This document shows, in pieces, positions 36,171 to 48,710 of a DNA stretch of 64,000 bases. This DNA comes from Nymphaea colorata (lineage: Eukaryota; Streptophyta; Magnoliopsida; Nymphaeales; Nymphaeaceae): the NCBI RefSeq assembly GCF_008831285.2, contig NC_045138.2:16091934-16155933 (forward strand). Direction: 5' to 3'. The notes under the pieces are model-generated. The model made no database searches and was not told the DNA's origin. It saw nothing but the letters and a program-made list of their open reading frames with translations. Within the stretch, counting starts at the first letter, position 1, and each line of letters begins with the position of its first letter. A program made the position numbers and the translations under genes.

Positions 36171-39100
36171 CTATGCTTACATATATATATAATAATGCCT
36201 GGTTGAGCTGAACACGGCCTGCTGCCCACTAAGGTTTAGAAGTAGTCCACCAATTTGGGGTAGAGTGGAAGCTTTGACCTTTTATTGGATGTGGATTATT
36301 AACTTACTTTGTACACTAGAGGAAAAGCTGGGGAAAAGCTGGGGGCTTGTGTAGGCAGTTGCCCACAAAAATTATGGTAAGTGATGGAGAAAGGAATGTT
36401 ACATGGCCTAAGAAATGGGTGTTGACATGTTTTGATTTGCAATGTTCAAAATTCCAAAGCTGAGTTACATTATAGCCAACCTAGTAGATTATAAGATATG
36501 TAAAAAAGTTTTGCATCACATGAATCAGTTTCTGCAATTCCTGCATATATGGTGCTCGAATATTTTCTCTGACATGTTTATCTTCAGGAAATGAAAAAAA
36601 AAAAAAATGCAACCTGAGGCAGCTTTTTCATCATTCATATTCAGCCGCAGAACATTGAAATATGAGCCTATATAATTCAGTACTACATGGATGTTCAATC
36701 TGTTTTGTCCTATGAGCGCAAATGGAGGAAAAATATTTTCTGATCTCGACGTCTGTGTCTCAGTTAGTCCTGTCCATATATCATTCAATCATCATTAACA
36801 TCGCCAAGATCAGCATATAATCACCATGGCTTAAGGCTTCTCCCAATTATACACAAAGAACTAGATAAGTTATACAAATCACTGTAGCTGTCGAATTGAG
36901 CTCATCGACCTCAATCTTGTTCAAGTCCAAAATAAGAACAATAAGACGATGAAATGCAATAACATGATCATCCTGATTACCATTGCTAAACAGTTTTCAA
37001 GTGAAACCATCTACCAGTTAGTCCTTAGTTTTTCTATTTTCTTCCTGATTATGTGGTTCCCTTTTGAATCATAATCATAGAAAACTGATTGTGGTCAGTT
37101 TTTTGCTTGTACATTTTTCTCTTGCTATTGTTGTTTTGTTTCCATATCTGGAATCCTCCTTTTAATCTTTAATGCAATTGTAATCCGGGTTCATGAGACT
37201 TGAAGTTACAGTTGTAATTTACAACTTTAGTTTATTCATTATGTTGAATAATTGAAGTGTTGGCGATGTCTTTTCTCTAGTGTGATCTTCTTTTGGGTAA
37301 AGACGGCATGTACTTAAATGAATTGCTAGTTCTTTGCTGCTTATTTCAGATTGAGTTTTTATTAAAATGAGTTGGTAGTTCTTTGTTTTTTATTAAAACT
37401 TTGGTTTTTATTGCACTACACATACTTTCACTTGTTTTTTTAATTGTTTGTAGTAAATTTTGAACTGCATGCATTCTTCTATCTTCTTTTCATGCTGTAT
37501 GGTTATAATTGTTTTCTGATATCATTTATTAGCAATTCTTTTGGTACTGCCCTACTATGGGCTATTTCTACATTTGTGACCATGTTAAGGAAAGTTTTAG
37601 TTACTGAAAGCAAATTTTTGGGCCTTGTTGATTGTCCATCAAAATTGAGGTTGTTTGATTTGGCTATAGAATGTTTGGATGATATGCTTTTCAGCACAAG
37701 TTAAAAAAATGGTTCTCTATTGGTTAAATGCACAAGGCTTGTGAAGGATATATCTAGTCTACTACTAGTTAGATTGCATTCCTTCTTGTTTCTTGTTCAA
37801 CCATTATTCATCTTAATCCATATATATCATTGTCTTTTTGTAGCTCTTGTTTAGTCGCTTTACGCTCTTCCATCTCAATGAGCTGAGTTAGATTCCTAAG
37901 CTGAAGCGTTCTTTCTATTTTTCTTTCTTTCCATTCTTAAGTGCTGCATTATGTAGATATACCATATTGGCCAGTTAGTTTATAAAACTATTTTTTTGGG
38001 CCCAGACGCTTTTGATCTTTATGTCATAATTCTACATATCAAGTTACAACAAAAAACCCCACAACTATGCCTTTTTTGAAACACAATCATTTTACAGTAC
38101 GTTCATCATTTAGTCTTGCCATTGAAAGGTAAGACATCAATTCCATTTTCAACTGAAACATGGGTTAGCAAGGCTAGTGGGGTTTGGTGGTTTTGTTAAC
38201 CATTGTGGTATCTTTCCCTTGATACTTTAACCTATGAAAATGTTGGTTTAGGGCATTGTTCACTTCTGCCTTTACTTTTAGACACCTATCTTTTGCATTG
38301 CTCAACCAAAAATAATCTTTTCCCAACTAACCGTAGGCTATCACATAATCTGGTGTATTCAATGTGATAAAAGAAGTACAATACAAAAACAAATTGTAAG
38401 ATCATTTGTTTGTCTCTGAACATTGGAAGTTATATGCAAACATATGCAATTTAGTTGATTTCTCTTTTCTAATCAGTGAGGTGTAACCTTGTTTAATTGT
38501 TTTCTTGTTAGCAATGCTAGAAAGTTGTAAGGGAAACTAATGTCTCTATTTCCCTTTTCATGTTGATTTTTGAGAAGCAAAAAAGGTAACCTTCACTGGT
38601 TTGATGATCACTTCGACAGAAAGTAGTATTTATGGACTTCATTATTAATATTGGGAAAACTTTAGAGTGTTTTTCACAATATTGAAAAAGTTTGGTATAA
38701 TTTAAAAAATCTCCACCTTTTTGTGTTTTATTTTTTAAAATATATGGTCTGTCCCCTCCCTATAGACCTTCTGATTTATTATGCTTGAGTGATAGTGAAA
38801 AGAATTATTACAACAGTGGGAAAACACAAAAGGGATTTAAATCTCCGAGTACAAATCTGATGATCCAAACTGCTTGATTTTATTTGATTTTGTTAAAACT
38901 TAGTTTTCGTTTTGGTTTTTAGAGTTATTGTTCATTAACACATCATGTTTTTATTTACAGCACTTGTTTATTTAAATGTTGCTTTCTAAAGTTATCGTGT
39001 TTGTACACCCCCCCCCCCTTGCGACTTAGATCTATATATAATCAAGCATTGGAATCCGAAATCGAGAAGTTGGATTTAATAAAGAAAACAGCAAGGATCC

Positions 39101-41609
39101 ATCCATATACATGGTATATATTTTTTCTTAGCAAATGAGATAATTAAATGTACAATTTTATTTATCATTTGGATTCAGTTGCATGTAAAATTATGGATAT
39201 GGTTCTATATTTTTGTTATTTAAGTATGATTTACAAATCAAATAAACCAATCTTTCGCTAGTCAAGTACTGGTTTATCTATATGCCAAATTCAAAATCTC
39301 AGTTCACTGAATAACATGGTCCAGGCTGACACACATTAACCTACAACATATTTTTTATTTAATTTTCAATTTAAAAAATTTAACACTCAAAAAAATGTTT
39401 TTTTTTTTAACTATCCAATATCGCTTTGCCAACAAAGCAATGCCAGAGCAAATGGCAATGTGATCTGTTATCTGGGTGCAAACCCTGAAAGGGAGAATCC
39501 AGAGTCTAGGATTGTGATGATTCTGCGAATTACAATCTACAAGACATTCTAATCCTCCTTGCTTAGGTTCTAACCAAGAGGGAGGGACCTCCAGTCCCAT
39601 CTTTGTGGGAAATGAAGGGACATAAAATTGAGGCAAGAGAGCTAAAATGTTTCCCCTTCTCCTCGATTATATTAAACAAAAAGAAGACACAACAAAATAA
39701 TAATGGATAACCAACTAAAATTTGCAATTTGAAGGTTTCCCTGCTTCATATTGGCTTAATCAGAAGCTCATTAACTCCGTATTTTCTTTTTATTTCAGAC
39801 AGTAGCGGACGCGGACTTATGTGGGACACGGCCCACATCAGCCCACAGAAGTTGTTATAGCTACTTAACTTTGATTTGTTTATATACAAGTGCTGCTTAA
39901 ACTCTAAAATTTTAACTATTAGTGCTCCTTAGGTAGAAATTTGTTGCTCCACACCGACGTCAAACCAGGGTTGGGAGAGCAATTCCTCTTATGAAAGAAA
40001 ACGTTGTTATCAATGAGGTGTAAATAAAAAAAAAATATTCATGATGAAGGTGGAAACTTTTTAACGTGGTTCAGCTGAGATGCAGGTCTCGCTATATAAT
40101 GTGATTATTAACATTCTACAAATTAAGAGATTGTCCCTCTCGAATGGTGGCTGATATCGATGAACAGAATGACCATGCCAATCTATACCATAAAAAATGG
40201 ATATAGATATAGACAGTTTACAATGACTATCACCTGGACCTGGTAACAGAAGTGCAGCAGGAGAACAAAGCAAATATGAATAGTGTAAAAGAGAACAAAG
40301 AAGGAGCAGCATGTTCCTGGAATTGACATGCATATGCAGTATAGTTTAGAATGTAAATAGAATGAAAGCACTACCATGCATATGCAGTCTATTTTAGCAC
40401 GTAAAAAAAAGTGAAAACACTTAGAAATACACTAACCTCATGCTGCTTAGAAAGCCCCATTATGACTGTTAATATATCATGAACATAATAAAATCCAGAA
40501 GGATGAAAAGTCGTTCACAAAACCCAGAAATAAGCTTCGCTTGGACCTACAGAAGCTCACTAATTCAGATCCAGAATTTGGGGCACAACATCAGCTAAAA
40601 ACGTGTTACATGCATGCGCCTTTGGCGTTTAATGCATACCTAGCAATGTTAAAGCACATTCATGAATGAAAGTACCTCGTTTATATTCAACTTGGTGAAC
40701 ACCTCTTGCAGAACTTTGAAATTCTGGATGATCATCAAAATTGACCTAAAAAAATTCACATAAATAAAAGAAAAAACATAATGGATAAGAATCTCCACAT
40801 CCAGCATAAAAAATGAACACAATTGACGAGCAAGGCCTACTTTGCGATTGCAAGAAGAGGAGCGTTTTGTGAGCAAGTGATTTTGTCTGTAGATGAAGAG
40901 AAAGAAAAAGAAAGAATAGGGTGTGGAAGGAGGGAAGGAAAGTTAAAAAAGAAAAGTACCTCACCGGCCTGCAACACCATTGAAGAACAACAATTGCTTG
41001 TTAGTCACAAATCAAGCACGTTCAATGAAAAGCATGTTCAGCTTTACCACATCCAATTAGTTTTCCAAAATTGTAAAGAGACATAAGACAGAAAGCCCTT
41101 AGTATATTAATTACCATGTCATTCCTGCCAATGTTGTAAAAGGCGAAAAAGCAAAGCGAGGCATTGAGCTCTTCATGATGCGAGGCAAAGCGAGGCGTTA
41201 GTTGAAGCATAGGCTTCACGGACAAGGTTGTGAATTATAATATATACATCTATGGTAATAAAATTTGGAAAAAAAAAACTAGAATTATAAACATATTAGA
41301 GGAAAAACCATTTAAAAATGCATTTACCTCACATTAATCTTTCCTTACACACATACACACATGAAACCATAGCCACATGTAAATCAAAATGGATACAATG
41401 TTGGCCTACGTAATTAGCGTATGGCTCGACCGGTCCTAACGTGTTCCACAATTGACACGTTAGCACAATCTGCCCTAAGCAGTTAAATTGTTCTAAAATT
41501 CTAGTGAATGATCGAGATAGACCACAGCGAAACAAGTATTCATCAACGACAATAACCACACGAAAATTTATATCTAACAAAAATGATAAAAGTCATATAT
41601 GTTCTGACA

Positions 41610-41832
41610 TACAAGAAATTTGTGCAAGCCACAATCTTAAAATAATCTAACATTCACAATTATGAATTATGAAACATTGAAAATGATCTAACACACAATA
41701 ACTTTGTGCAAACCCCATTCTTAAAATGTTCCGACATTCACAATTATGAAACATTAAAAGTGATCTTACATATAACAAATTCGTGCAAGCCACGATCTTA
41801 CAATGATCCAACATTCACAAACTTCTGGTAAG
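41610..41832. repeat. Three-copy tandem repeat, 77-84 bp unit
   Basis: Units start near 41621, 41705 and 41782. Each has GTGCAAGCCACAATCTTA-like text followed by ATCTAACATTCACAATTATGA-like text. They differ by point changes and an internal ATGAATT duplication in the first unit. Confidence 0.8.
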
Positions 41833-42334
41833 TGGCAACTTGAAAGATGACAAAGTTCGTGCACGATCATTTTGAATCAAAAGAAAGACGCTAAATGAGA
41901 TGAATAAGATCAAATGGACAACATATAACAAGCATGTCTATCACAAGCTAAATATGACTCAGAGAGTGCACGGCTCAAAGGTCCTGCTTCAAAGCTAATT
42001 GAACCACCAAAATCATCGTTTCATTGAACACTAAAAAGTACAGCCTTATTTATGAAGTGCTTAAAGGCCCTGCTTCGTAGATAGTGAGCCTTGTTTATGA
42101 AGTGCCTTCATTTTTATTTTAAGTCTAATTTTCTTTTTGAAACCGAAACATTATCAAAAACCGATTTTCTCACATATAGCACATCTCCATTAATGATTGT
42201 GTTTAAGATGAGCGACAACATAATATTAACTGAACCTATCTTCATTAACGAATGTGTTGTTGACATCAAAGTAACATGTATGTAAACAAACTCAAGTTAC
42301 ATATTCATAATCAAATCAATTACATCAATCTTCA

Positions 42335-43815
42335 TTAACAATCCATGGCATCTTGCCATTCCTTATACTGGGTAGCTTTTTCATAATTTTGAGGCTCAGA
42401 TTTAGACATAAGAAAGATGAGACACAAAATGTTTGTTTAAAAAATGTTGAAATGAGATAAACTTGTTCAAATTATACATTGTTCCGTATTTGTGATTTGA
42501 CATGAGAAGACTATTGGTTGAAGGTGAGGCGATGAGAATACAAAAGTAGTCTTTAAACCAAATTGTGGCCTTTCTGACCCGAGCGGATCTCCTAATAGGT
42601 CTCGAAGTCTGATTTGGATCAAGGTTAGAGTTTGGCTCGTTGGAATACAGTGATACAATGGAGTCTTCTTGTTTTCTATTGGATCTGGGAGTCGGATTTG
42701 GGTCTAGATAAAAAGACTGGTTGGAATTGATGGGTACAATAGATTCTTCTAGATGTTCAAGATTCAAAGGGTTTACAATCTCTAAGTGGGTTGTGTCTAA
42801 GTCTAGTAGGGTACTAGGGAATATTCTATCGGTTTCTTCTTGGTTGTAAGGTATGGGTAAAATAACATTATTTTTATCATTCTTTTTGTTTTGAAAAGAG
42901 AAAATATGTTCATAAAATATAACGTCTCGACTAAAAAATATCTTGTGAGTTTCTATGTCAGACAACTTGTATGCCTTTTACCCATCTAGATATCCAATAA
43001 ATATGCATTTGAAAGCTCGAGGCTCAAATTTATCGTTTTTGTGACTAGTGTTAGTGGCATAGCATAGTGACCCAAAAATTTTCAAGTGTTTAATAATGAT
43101 CTTTTTCTTGAATGATCTTCCAAAATGGGTTTTTCGTCAAGTTTTGAAGAGGGAATACAATTTACCAAATAGGCAGCCGTTAAGATGCATTCCCTCCAAA
43201 ATTGTACAAAAATGTTTGATTCAAATCGAAGAGCCCTAGCAACTTCTAGGAGGTGTCTATGTTTATGTTCTATTGTACTGTTTTGTTGTGGTGTAGCAAC
43301 GCAACTGTGTTGATGGGTAGTCCCTTGATTTTGTAAAAGTTCGTTCATTTCGAGTGAGAAAAACTCAGCCCTATTATCGGATCGTAAAGATTTAATTTGG
43401 AAATTAAATTGGGTTTTGATTAACGCAAAAAAATTTTTGATAATGTGGAGCACTTCAAACTTATGCCTCATTAAGAAAATCCATGTGGCACATGAAAAGT
43501 CATCTATAATACCAAGAAAATAGTAGGCACCAGAAATAGTGGATTGGGTGTAAGGGCTCCAAATATCACAATGGGTCAAATCCAAAGGATGTGTTGTAGA
43601 AATATCACTCAAATCAAACTTAAGTCGTGTCTGTTTTGCACGATGGCACACATCACACATGTGATCATTATTCAAAACAAGACTTAGATCTAAATTTCTG
43701 TTCCCTAATTTCAATCGAGAAGATGAAATATGACATAATCTCTTATGCCAAAGTTCATGCGATGAAAAAGAAAAATAAGTGTGAACATACTTTTGTCCTT
43801 GTTGAAACACTGTGT
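42335..43815 (-). pseudogene. Ty1/copia retrotransposon pol fragment, decayed
   Basis: Read on the minus strand, 43810-43082 encodes 242 residues. They comprise a GAG-pre-integrase segment (ELWHKRLCHIS), a CDVCHRAKQ zinc-like segment and an integrase core (DIWSPY, later RSDNRAEFF and PQQNSTIEHKHRHLLE). The usual Gly residues in the SDNG and QQNG motifs are Arg and Ser, so the integrase is altered as well as truncated. A frameshift near 43,085 and a stop near 42,979 follow. Beyond these, IETHKIFFSRDVIFYE and the RRSARVRK linker are readable, and the last traces (EWQDAMD, near 42,345) mark the very start of the reverse transcriptase domain. The element stops there. No LTRs or primer-binding site were seen. 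It is a dead internal fragment. Confidence 0.9.
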
Positions 43816-44331
43816 GTATTATTAATTAATCTGTTAGCAAAGTCCCCAAGAAGCCCAGGACCTTGGGGATGCGGGAAGGAGGGATGACTTAGCCTCTTGG
43901 GAACCGCCAGAAAGCAAACTGTCTATGAGGAAGAAAAATGAGACTTTTTGTTTAAAAATGTCTTTGTGATTATAGGTAGCATAACTAGTTAGATAGGTGA
44001 AGCAAACACATTGTTAGTTTGATTTTTGTGGATGTTACTCTCCCAAGACTGTAAATAATGGGATCGTGACTTCTTTTAAAGGATGAAAAGTACCCCACCC
44101 AAATCCCCGAAGCAACCCAGAACTTTAGAAGTTGGGAAAGGGGGTCATTGAGCTTGCTATTCACTGGAGATGATATGTCACCTTTGTAGCACGTACTTAG
44201 CAAGGCATTTGGTGGCTCATGTCTCCATCATTATCTCTTGCTATTCTGGTCGTTGTTAATGTGAATCAGCCACACAATGATGGATAGGCTCTTATCTGGC
44301 CAGGCCAGGCCAGCTTGATGAATGTGTGGAA
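43816..44331. other. Short intergenic segment, no gene seen
   Basis: This segment lies between the copia remnant and the left end of the large inverted repeat. Two similar snippets, CCCCAAGAAGCCCAGGACC at 43843 and CCCCGAAGCAACCCAGAAC at 44105, may be an old duplication. No coding features are recognised. Confidence 0.45.
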
Positions 44332-44681
44332 ACAGGCTTAGAATGGTGTGTTTGCATTAGAGAAGGTCATGTCTAATGTAATCGCCACATCATAATTTGC
44401 GATAACTTCTTCTGGTGGATAAATTAATGTCTCATTAACATATAAGTGGAGAAAAATATTTTCAATTAATTAGTTATATATTTGTGTGTGTGTGTGTAAT
44501 TAAACTTTAATGAGATTCACTTTAGGCCGTCCAACTCCCAAGCATAGCTTGTGCTGCTATTCACAAATCTAATTGCATGAGAACTAAAAACCCCATCTTT
44601 TCCCTCGCCAATAAGGCACAGAGTGCATCCATGTTTGAGGTAGCGACAACACTCAATTACGTACCTCGTATACCATATATG

Positions 44682-45115
44682 TAGGGATGTCAATGTATTT
44701 GATTTGGATCAGATGAGCAATAGAACCATTCCGAAAAAATTGGATATGAAGGAAAATTTAATATTTGATTAAGAAAACAAATCATATTTGGATTTAAGAA
44801 ATGACATCTGATTGGGTTCAAATACAGATTTAGATATAAATGAATATCCTATTAGATACAAATTTGGATCAAATTATTTATTTTTAAACATACATCCCAT
44901 ATCCGATACTCTTACATTTTTAAAGTTGGTCAAATTCGATTTTCCGATTTGGTTATAAATGCAGAATTCATATTCAGATTATGAAATTGGGTTTTGGTCT
45001 CGAATTCAGATGTGGCTTTTTTTAGTTCTTATTAGAATGCAAGTTTATGAATATCTGCAAAAGCAGATACGGTTAAGGGTATATTTGAGTTGAATCTGAT
45101 CAGTTGACATCCCTA
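44682..45115 (+). mobile_element. hAT-like MITE inside the left outer arm
   Basis: The ends are perfect inverted repeats: TAGGGATGTCAA at 44682 and TTGACATCCCTA at 45115. A 434-bp body without coding capacity, rich in repeated GATTTGGAT-like text, lies between. TAG..CTA ends of this kind are typical of non-autonomous hAT elements. Its mirror copy is at 48274-48710 in the other arm. Confidence 0.75.
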
Positions 45116-45997
45116 CTCATACACCACATAGATATAATGCTGGCTAATAATGAAAGATCTCATTCACCAAAAGCTTAAACAACCATGTTAAGCCCTTTAG
45201 AAAAATAAATAAATGTAAAAATAAAAGATAATTTATGAATATTTTCATTTAGGAATGAAATATTATTAAAATTGGAAATGAAAATGTAAGAATAGAACAT
45301 AATTTATGAATATGTTCATTTAGGAAAGAAATCTTATTAAAACTTGGAAATAAAAAATATAGGATTGAAAATAATTTATTAGTCTTTCATTTAAAAAAAA
45401 AATCTTATTGACAATTGGAATTCAACAAGCTGGTGATACGTATATAAAATGGAAAATCCACCCCACGCACCACCACTATTGAGGGGGATGATAAAGAATC
45501 CCAAGCATCTTTGGGCATTCATCCATAGATCTACTTCATTCTCCCTTTAACTATTATATTTAAATTCTTTTTTGTAAATCTAACCTTAATGTGATCTTAT
45601 GTTGATGAACAATATAATCTATGTTGATTTTTTTTTTGTAATAGTGTTTTATAATAAGCAAAAATGAATTGCTCTCAAAGCATCAACATTTTGGTAAAAG
45701 AAACATTGGTAGGTTTTGAACTGTAATCTAAACAAACATTGAATCTTAATCTACCACTTCCAACTAAATAACCTTTACAACCCTCTTTATATTATACTAT
45801 TGCATTATTTTTACGTGGAAACCGCATGTTATTGCATTACGTTTCGTAGCTTGGGATTTCATATCAAAGTTTACCACAGATCTACAAGGATCTTAAAACT
45901 GCATATGGAAAATGGGTCATGATCCAGGGCAGAGTACTGAGACCTGTTGGGTGCGCCAATCTCCTTTTCCATTTGAACTGGATCTAAACTCTCAAGT

Positions 45998-46327
45998 GAA
46001 TGCGGAGGCATGTTACCGTACTGAGACTCTGCATCAAGAAATGTCAAAACGCAAAAAGGACAGAAGAGAGAGTCAGCTTCTTCCAAGGAAAACGACGAAA
46101 GAAGACTACAACAACAGATGACAAAGAAGAAGGAAACAGAATCAGAATTAGATCTTAGAGTTCGACTGGTGGCAGAGAACCTTGCGAGAGGTAGAGCAAC
46201 TCATGGCCTCTGCTCAGAGAAAGAGAGAGAGAGAGAGAGAAGGAGGGCGGGAGACAATGATGTGAAAACGAAGGTAGCTTAGCAATTTTTAAAGAGCAGT
46301 TGAAGGTTGTCTGATTGTGTGGACTCA
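45998..46327 (-). repeat. Inner palindrome, left arm (captured E2 gene 5' sequence)
   Basis: About 330 bp, reverse complementary to 46417-46740 with only scattered mismatches; the loop between them is 89 bp. On the minus strand this arm reads leader, then ATG at about 46206 with MSCSTSRK, then intron-like sequence ending in a GCAG acceptor at about 46035. In the right arm the same order reads on the plus strand. Confidence 0.85.
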
Positions 46328-46416
46328 GTAATTTATAGATTTAGCCCTTGGCGTGAGCGGGACGTAACTCTTTTATATTTATTATTACATATCGTCGTCA
46401 ATAGTGTTAGAATTAA

Positions 46417-46816
46417 TGAGTCCACACAATCAGACAACCTCCAACTGCTCTTTAAAAATTGCTAAGCTACCTTCGTTTTCACATCATTGTCTCCCGCCCT
46501 CCTTCTCTCTCTCTCTCTCTCTTTCTCTGAGCAGAGGCCATGAGTTGGTCTACCTCTCGCAAGGTTCTCTGCCACCAGTCGAACTCTAAGATCTAATTCT
46601 GATTCTGTTTCCTTCTTCTTTGTCATCTGTTGTTGTAGTCTTCTTTCGTCGTTTTCCTTGGAAGAAGCTGACTCTCTCTTCTGTCCTTTTTGCGTTTGAC
46701 ATTTCTTGGTGCAGAGTCTCAGTAGCGTGCCTCCGCATCCAGAAGGAGCTAATGGAATGCGAGGCATAAGGTCCTCCTCCCGGCTTTAAGCGTAAGGTCT
46801 CCGATGATCTTCAGAG
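46417..46816 (+). pseudogene. Captured 5' fragment of a UBE2W/UBC16-like E2 gene
   Basis: Plus-strand order: CT-rich leader, ATG at 46540 (MSWSTSRK), an intron-like stretch to a GTGCAG acceptor at 46714, then an exon to 46816 before GTATGT. The exon reads SVACLRIQKELMECEA, a TAA stop, then GPPPGFKRKVSDDLQR. This parallels the N-terminus of plant UBC15/16-type (UBE2W class) ubiquitin-conjugating enzymes, where an SKIACNRLQKEL stretch is followed by NPPTGF and KVTDNLQ. The catalytic-cysteine domain is absent and the stop breaks the frame. This is therefore a fragment, not a working enzyme. The part up to 46740 is mirrored in the left arm. The family assignment rests on about 35 residues and should be checked by search. 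Confidence 0.6.
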
Positions 46817-47330
46817 GTATGTCTACATGTTATAAAAGAAGAGGAAAATTCTGCTGAAGAACAGAGTTTCTATATCTAGGCCATGACGTGATTCAATTAT
46901 TCATCGGCCCTTCAATGATTAACGCTAAGGTTTTTAGACTTGCAGAGCATCTTTGGCCTGTGATGCACTTGACAAGTAGAATCCTCACCAAGTTATTAAC
47001 CAAATCAAATAACTACAGTTCCCAAAACGAAACCAACAAAAACAAATGAATGCATAACCCAGGCGTCTTCCTGTATAAAACACACAATCAACAATGAAAA
47101 CTCCATACAATATTGTGGCATACGAATCTAAAAAGCACAACATGGTACCATAAATTTAATACCTAAATCCCTTACATGTTATTATCCAAATCCAACAACC
47201 TAAAACCCCAACATTGACATAAATCATATTCAATAATTAGAAACACCCAACTTGACACTAAAAAATTCCGACGGTGAAACCAATACCACAAACTTTGTTG
47301 GTAAGACTTGGCAGTCCAACAACCATCGCC
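46817..47330 (+). repeat. Dispersed direct repeat, copy A
   Basis: Starting at the splice-donor-like GTATGT, this stretch recurs at about 49878-50290 in the same orientation. Shared text includes GTCTACATGTTATA, GCTGAAGAACAGAGTTTCTA, ATTCATCGGCCCTTCAATGA and ATGCATAACCCAGGCGTCTT. It may be intron sequence carried along with the E2 fragment. The region 47330-47671 after it is unmatched and contains an ORF (47274-47528) of unknown meaning. Confidence 0.8.
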
Positions 47331-48273
47331 TGTTACCCCTTACAAAAGACGAAAACCAATATGGCAGGTACATCACTGAGAGCACCCTTTCCTCATCCGA
47401 AACCCGATAGCGGTGTCAAGGCTGTAACGCCTCAATATATTGTTGTGAGACCCCCTGAAGGAGGGTGGAACAAGATAGAAGGACGCATAAGAAAGTGCAC
47501 TAAACTAAAAGAAACCAGGCTCGATTAAACTGGACAACCGCTTCAGCATGGATAGGAGTATTGTTTTGCTAAAAAGTTATCTTAAATAAAAGATAAACTT
47601 CCTAATATATTTATGAAAATTATTTTGATATAAAACATGTTTTGAATTTAGTTGTTTTTATGAAAAATGTCGATTTCTTTTACCAAAATGTTGATGCTTT
47701 GAGAATTGAGAGCAATTCATTTTTGCTTATTATAAAACACTATTAAAACAGAAAAAAAATCTCAACTTGCTATATGTTGTGCATCAACCTATCTTTAAGA
47801 TCACATTGGTAAGGTTATATTTCAAAAAAAAAACTTTAAATATAATATTTAAAACGAGAATGGAGTAAATCTATGGATGAATGCCCAAAGAAGATTGAGA
47901 TCCTCTATCATCCCGGTGAATAGTGGTGGTGCCTTGGGTGGATTTTTCATTTTATATACGTATCACCAGCTTGTTGAATTCCAATTGTCAGTAAGATTTC
48001 TTTCTTAAATGAAAGACTAATAAATTATTTTTAATCATATATTTTTTATTTCCAAGTTCTAATAAGATTTCTTTCTTAAATGAACTTATTCATAAATTAT
48101 GTTCTATTCTTACATTTTCATTTCTAATTTTAATGAGATTTTATTCCTAAATGAAAATATTCATAAATTATCTTTTAGTTTTACCTTTATTTATTGTTCT
48201 AAAGGGCTTAAAATTGTTGTTTAAATTTAGGTCTTCCATTATTGGTCAGCATTATATCTATGTGGTGTATGAG

Positions 48274-48710
48274 TAGGGATGTCAACAACTGATCACATTC
48301 AACTCAAATATACTCTTAACTATATCTTCTTTTGCAGATATTCACAAACTATCATTCTAATAGGAACTAAGAAAAGTCACATGTGAATTCGAACCCAAAA
48401 CCCAAATTTGTAATCTGAATTTGAATTTTACATTTATAACCAAATCGGAAAACCGGATTTGACCAACTTTAAAAATGTAAGGGTATTGGATATGGGATGT
48501 ATGTTCAAAAATAAATAATTCGATACGAATCTGTATCTAATAGGATATTCATTTATATCTGAATATGTATTTGAATACAATTAGATGTCATTTCTTAAAT
48601 CCAAATATGATCTGTTTTTTTAATCATATATTAAATTTTCCATCATATCCAATTTTTTCGGAATGGTTCTATTGCACATCTGATCCAAATCAAATACATT
48701 GACATCCCTA
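48274..48710 (-). mobile_element. hAT-like MITE inside the right outer arm
   Basis: This is the mirror copy of the element at 44682-45115, with the same 12-bp ends (one mismatch-free end each side). The flanks are TGTATGAG before and CAAATGAG after, sharing ATGAG. This looks like a decayed 8-bp target duplication. It indicates that the insertion predates the inverted duplication of the arms. Confidence 0.75.

Larger units (their letters stand above)
34590..42334. other. 7.7-kb interval without a recognisable gene
   Basis: Only short ORFs are present, none with family features on either strand. Visible landmarks: a perfect 11-bp-stem hairpin at 35819-35844; a GC-rich stretch with a repeated GCCCGACTCGTTATTGGGC at 36115-36165, typical of decayed small transposons; a C13-type run at 39009-39021; and a GAGGC-rich segment at 41140-41200 (GCGAGGCATTG and GCGAGGCGTTA) that also resembles small element ends. 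A 77-84-bp tandem repeat is listed separately. The rest is AT-rich. Confidence 0.55.

Noticed and set aside
37444..37704. 86-codon plus-strand ORF with hydrophobic start
   Set aside because: No recognisable domain, no splice context, and surrounded by AT-rich non-coding sequence; probably fortuitous.
41610..41832. CRISPR-like or regulatory direct repeats
   Set aside because: Three diverged 77-84-bp head-to-tail units without unique spacers are an ordinary tandem repeat in plant DNA.
47274..47528. 84-codon plus-strand ORF inside the large inverted repeat
   Set aside because: No domain recognised; partly overlaps a dispersed repeat whose second copy does not keep the frame.
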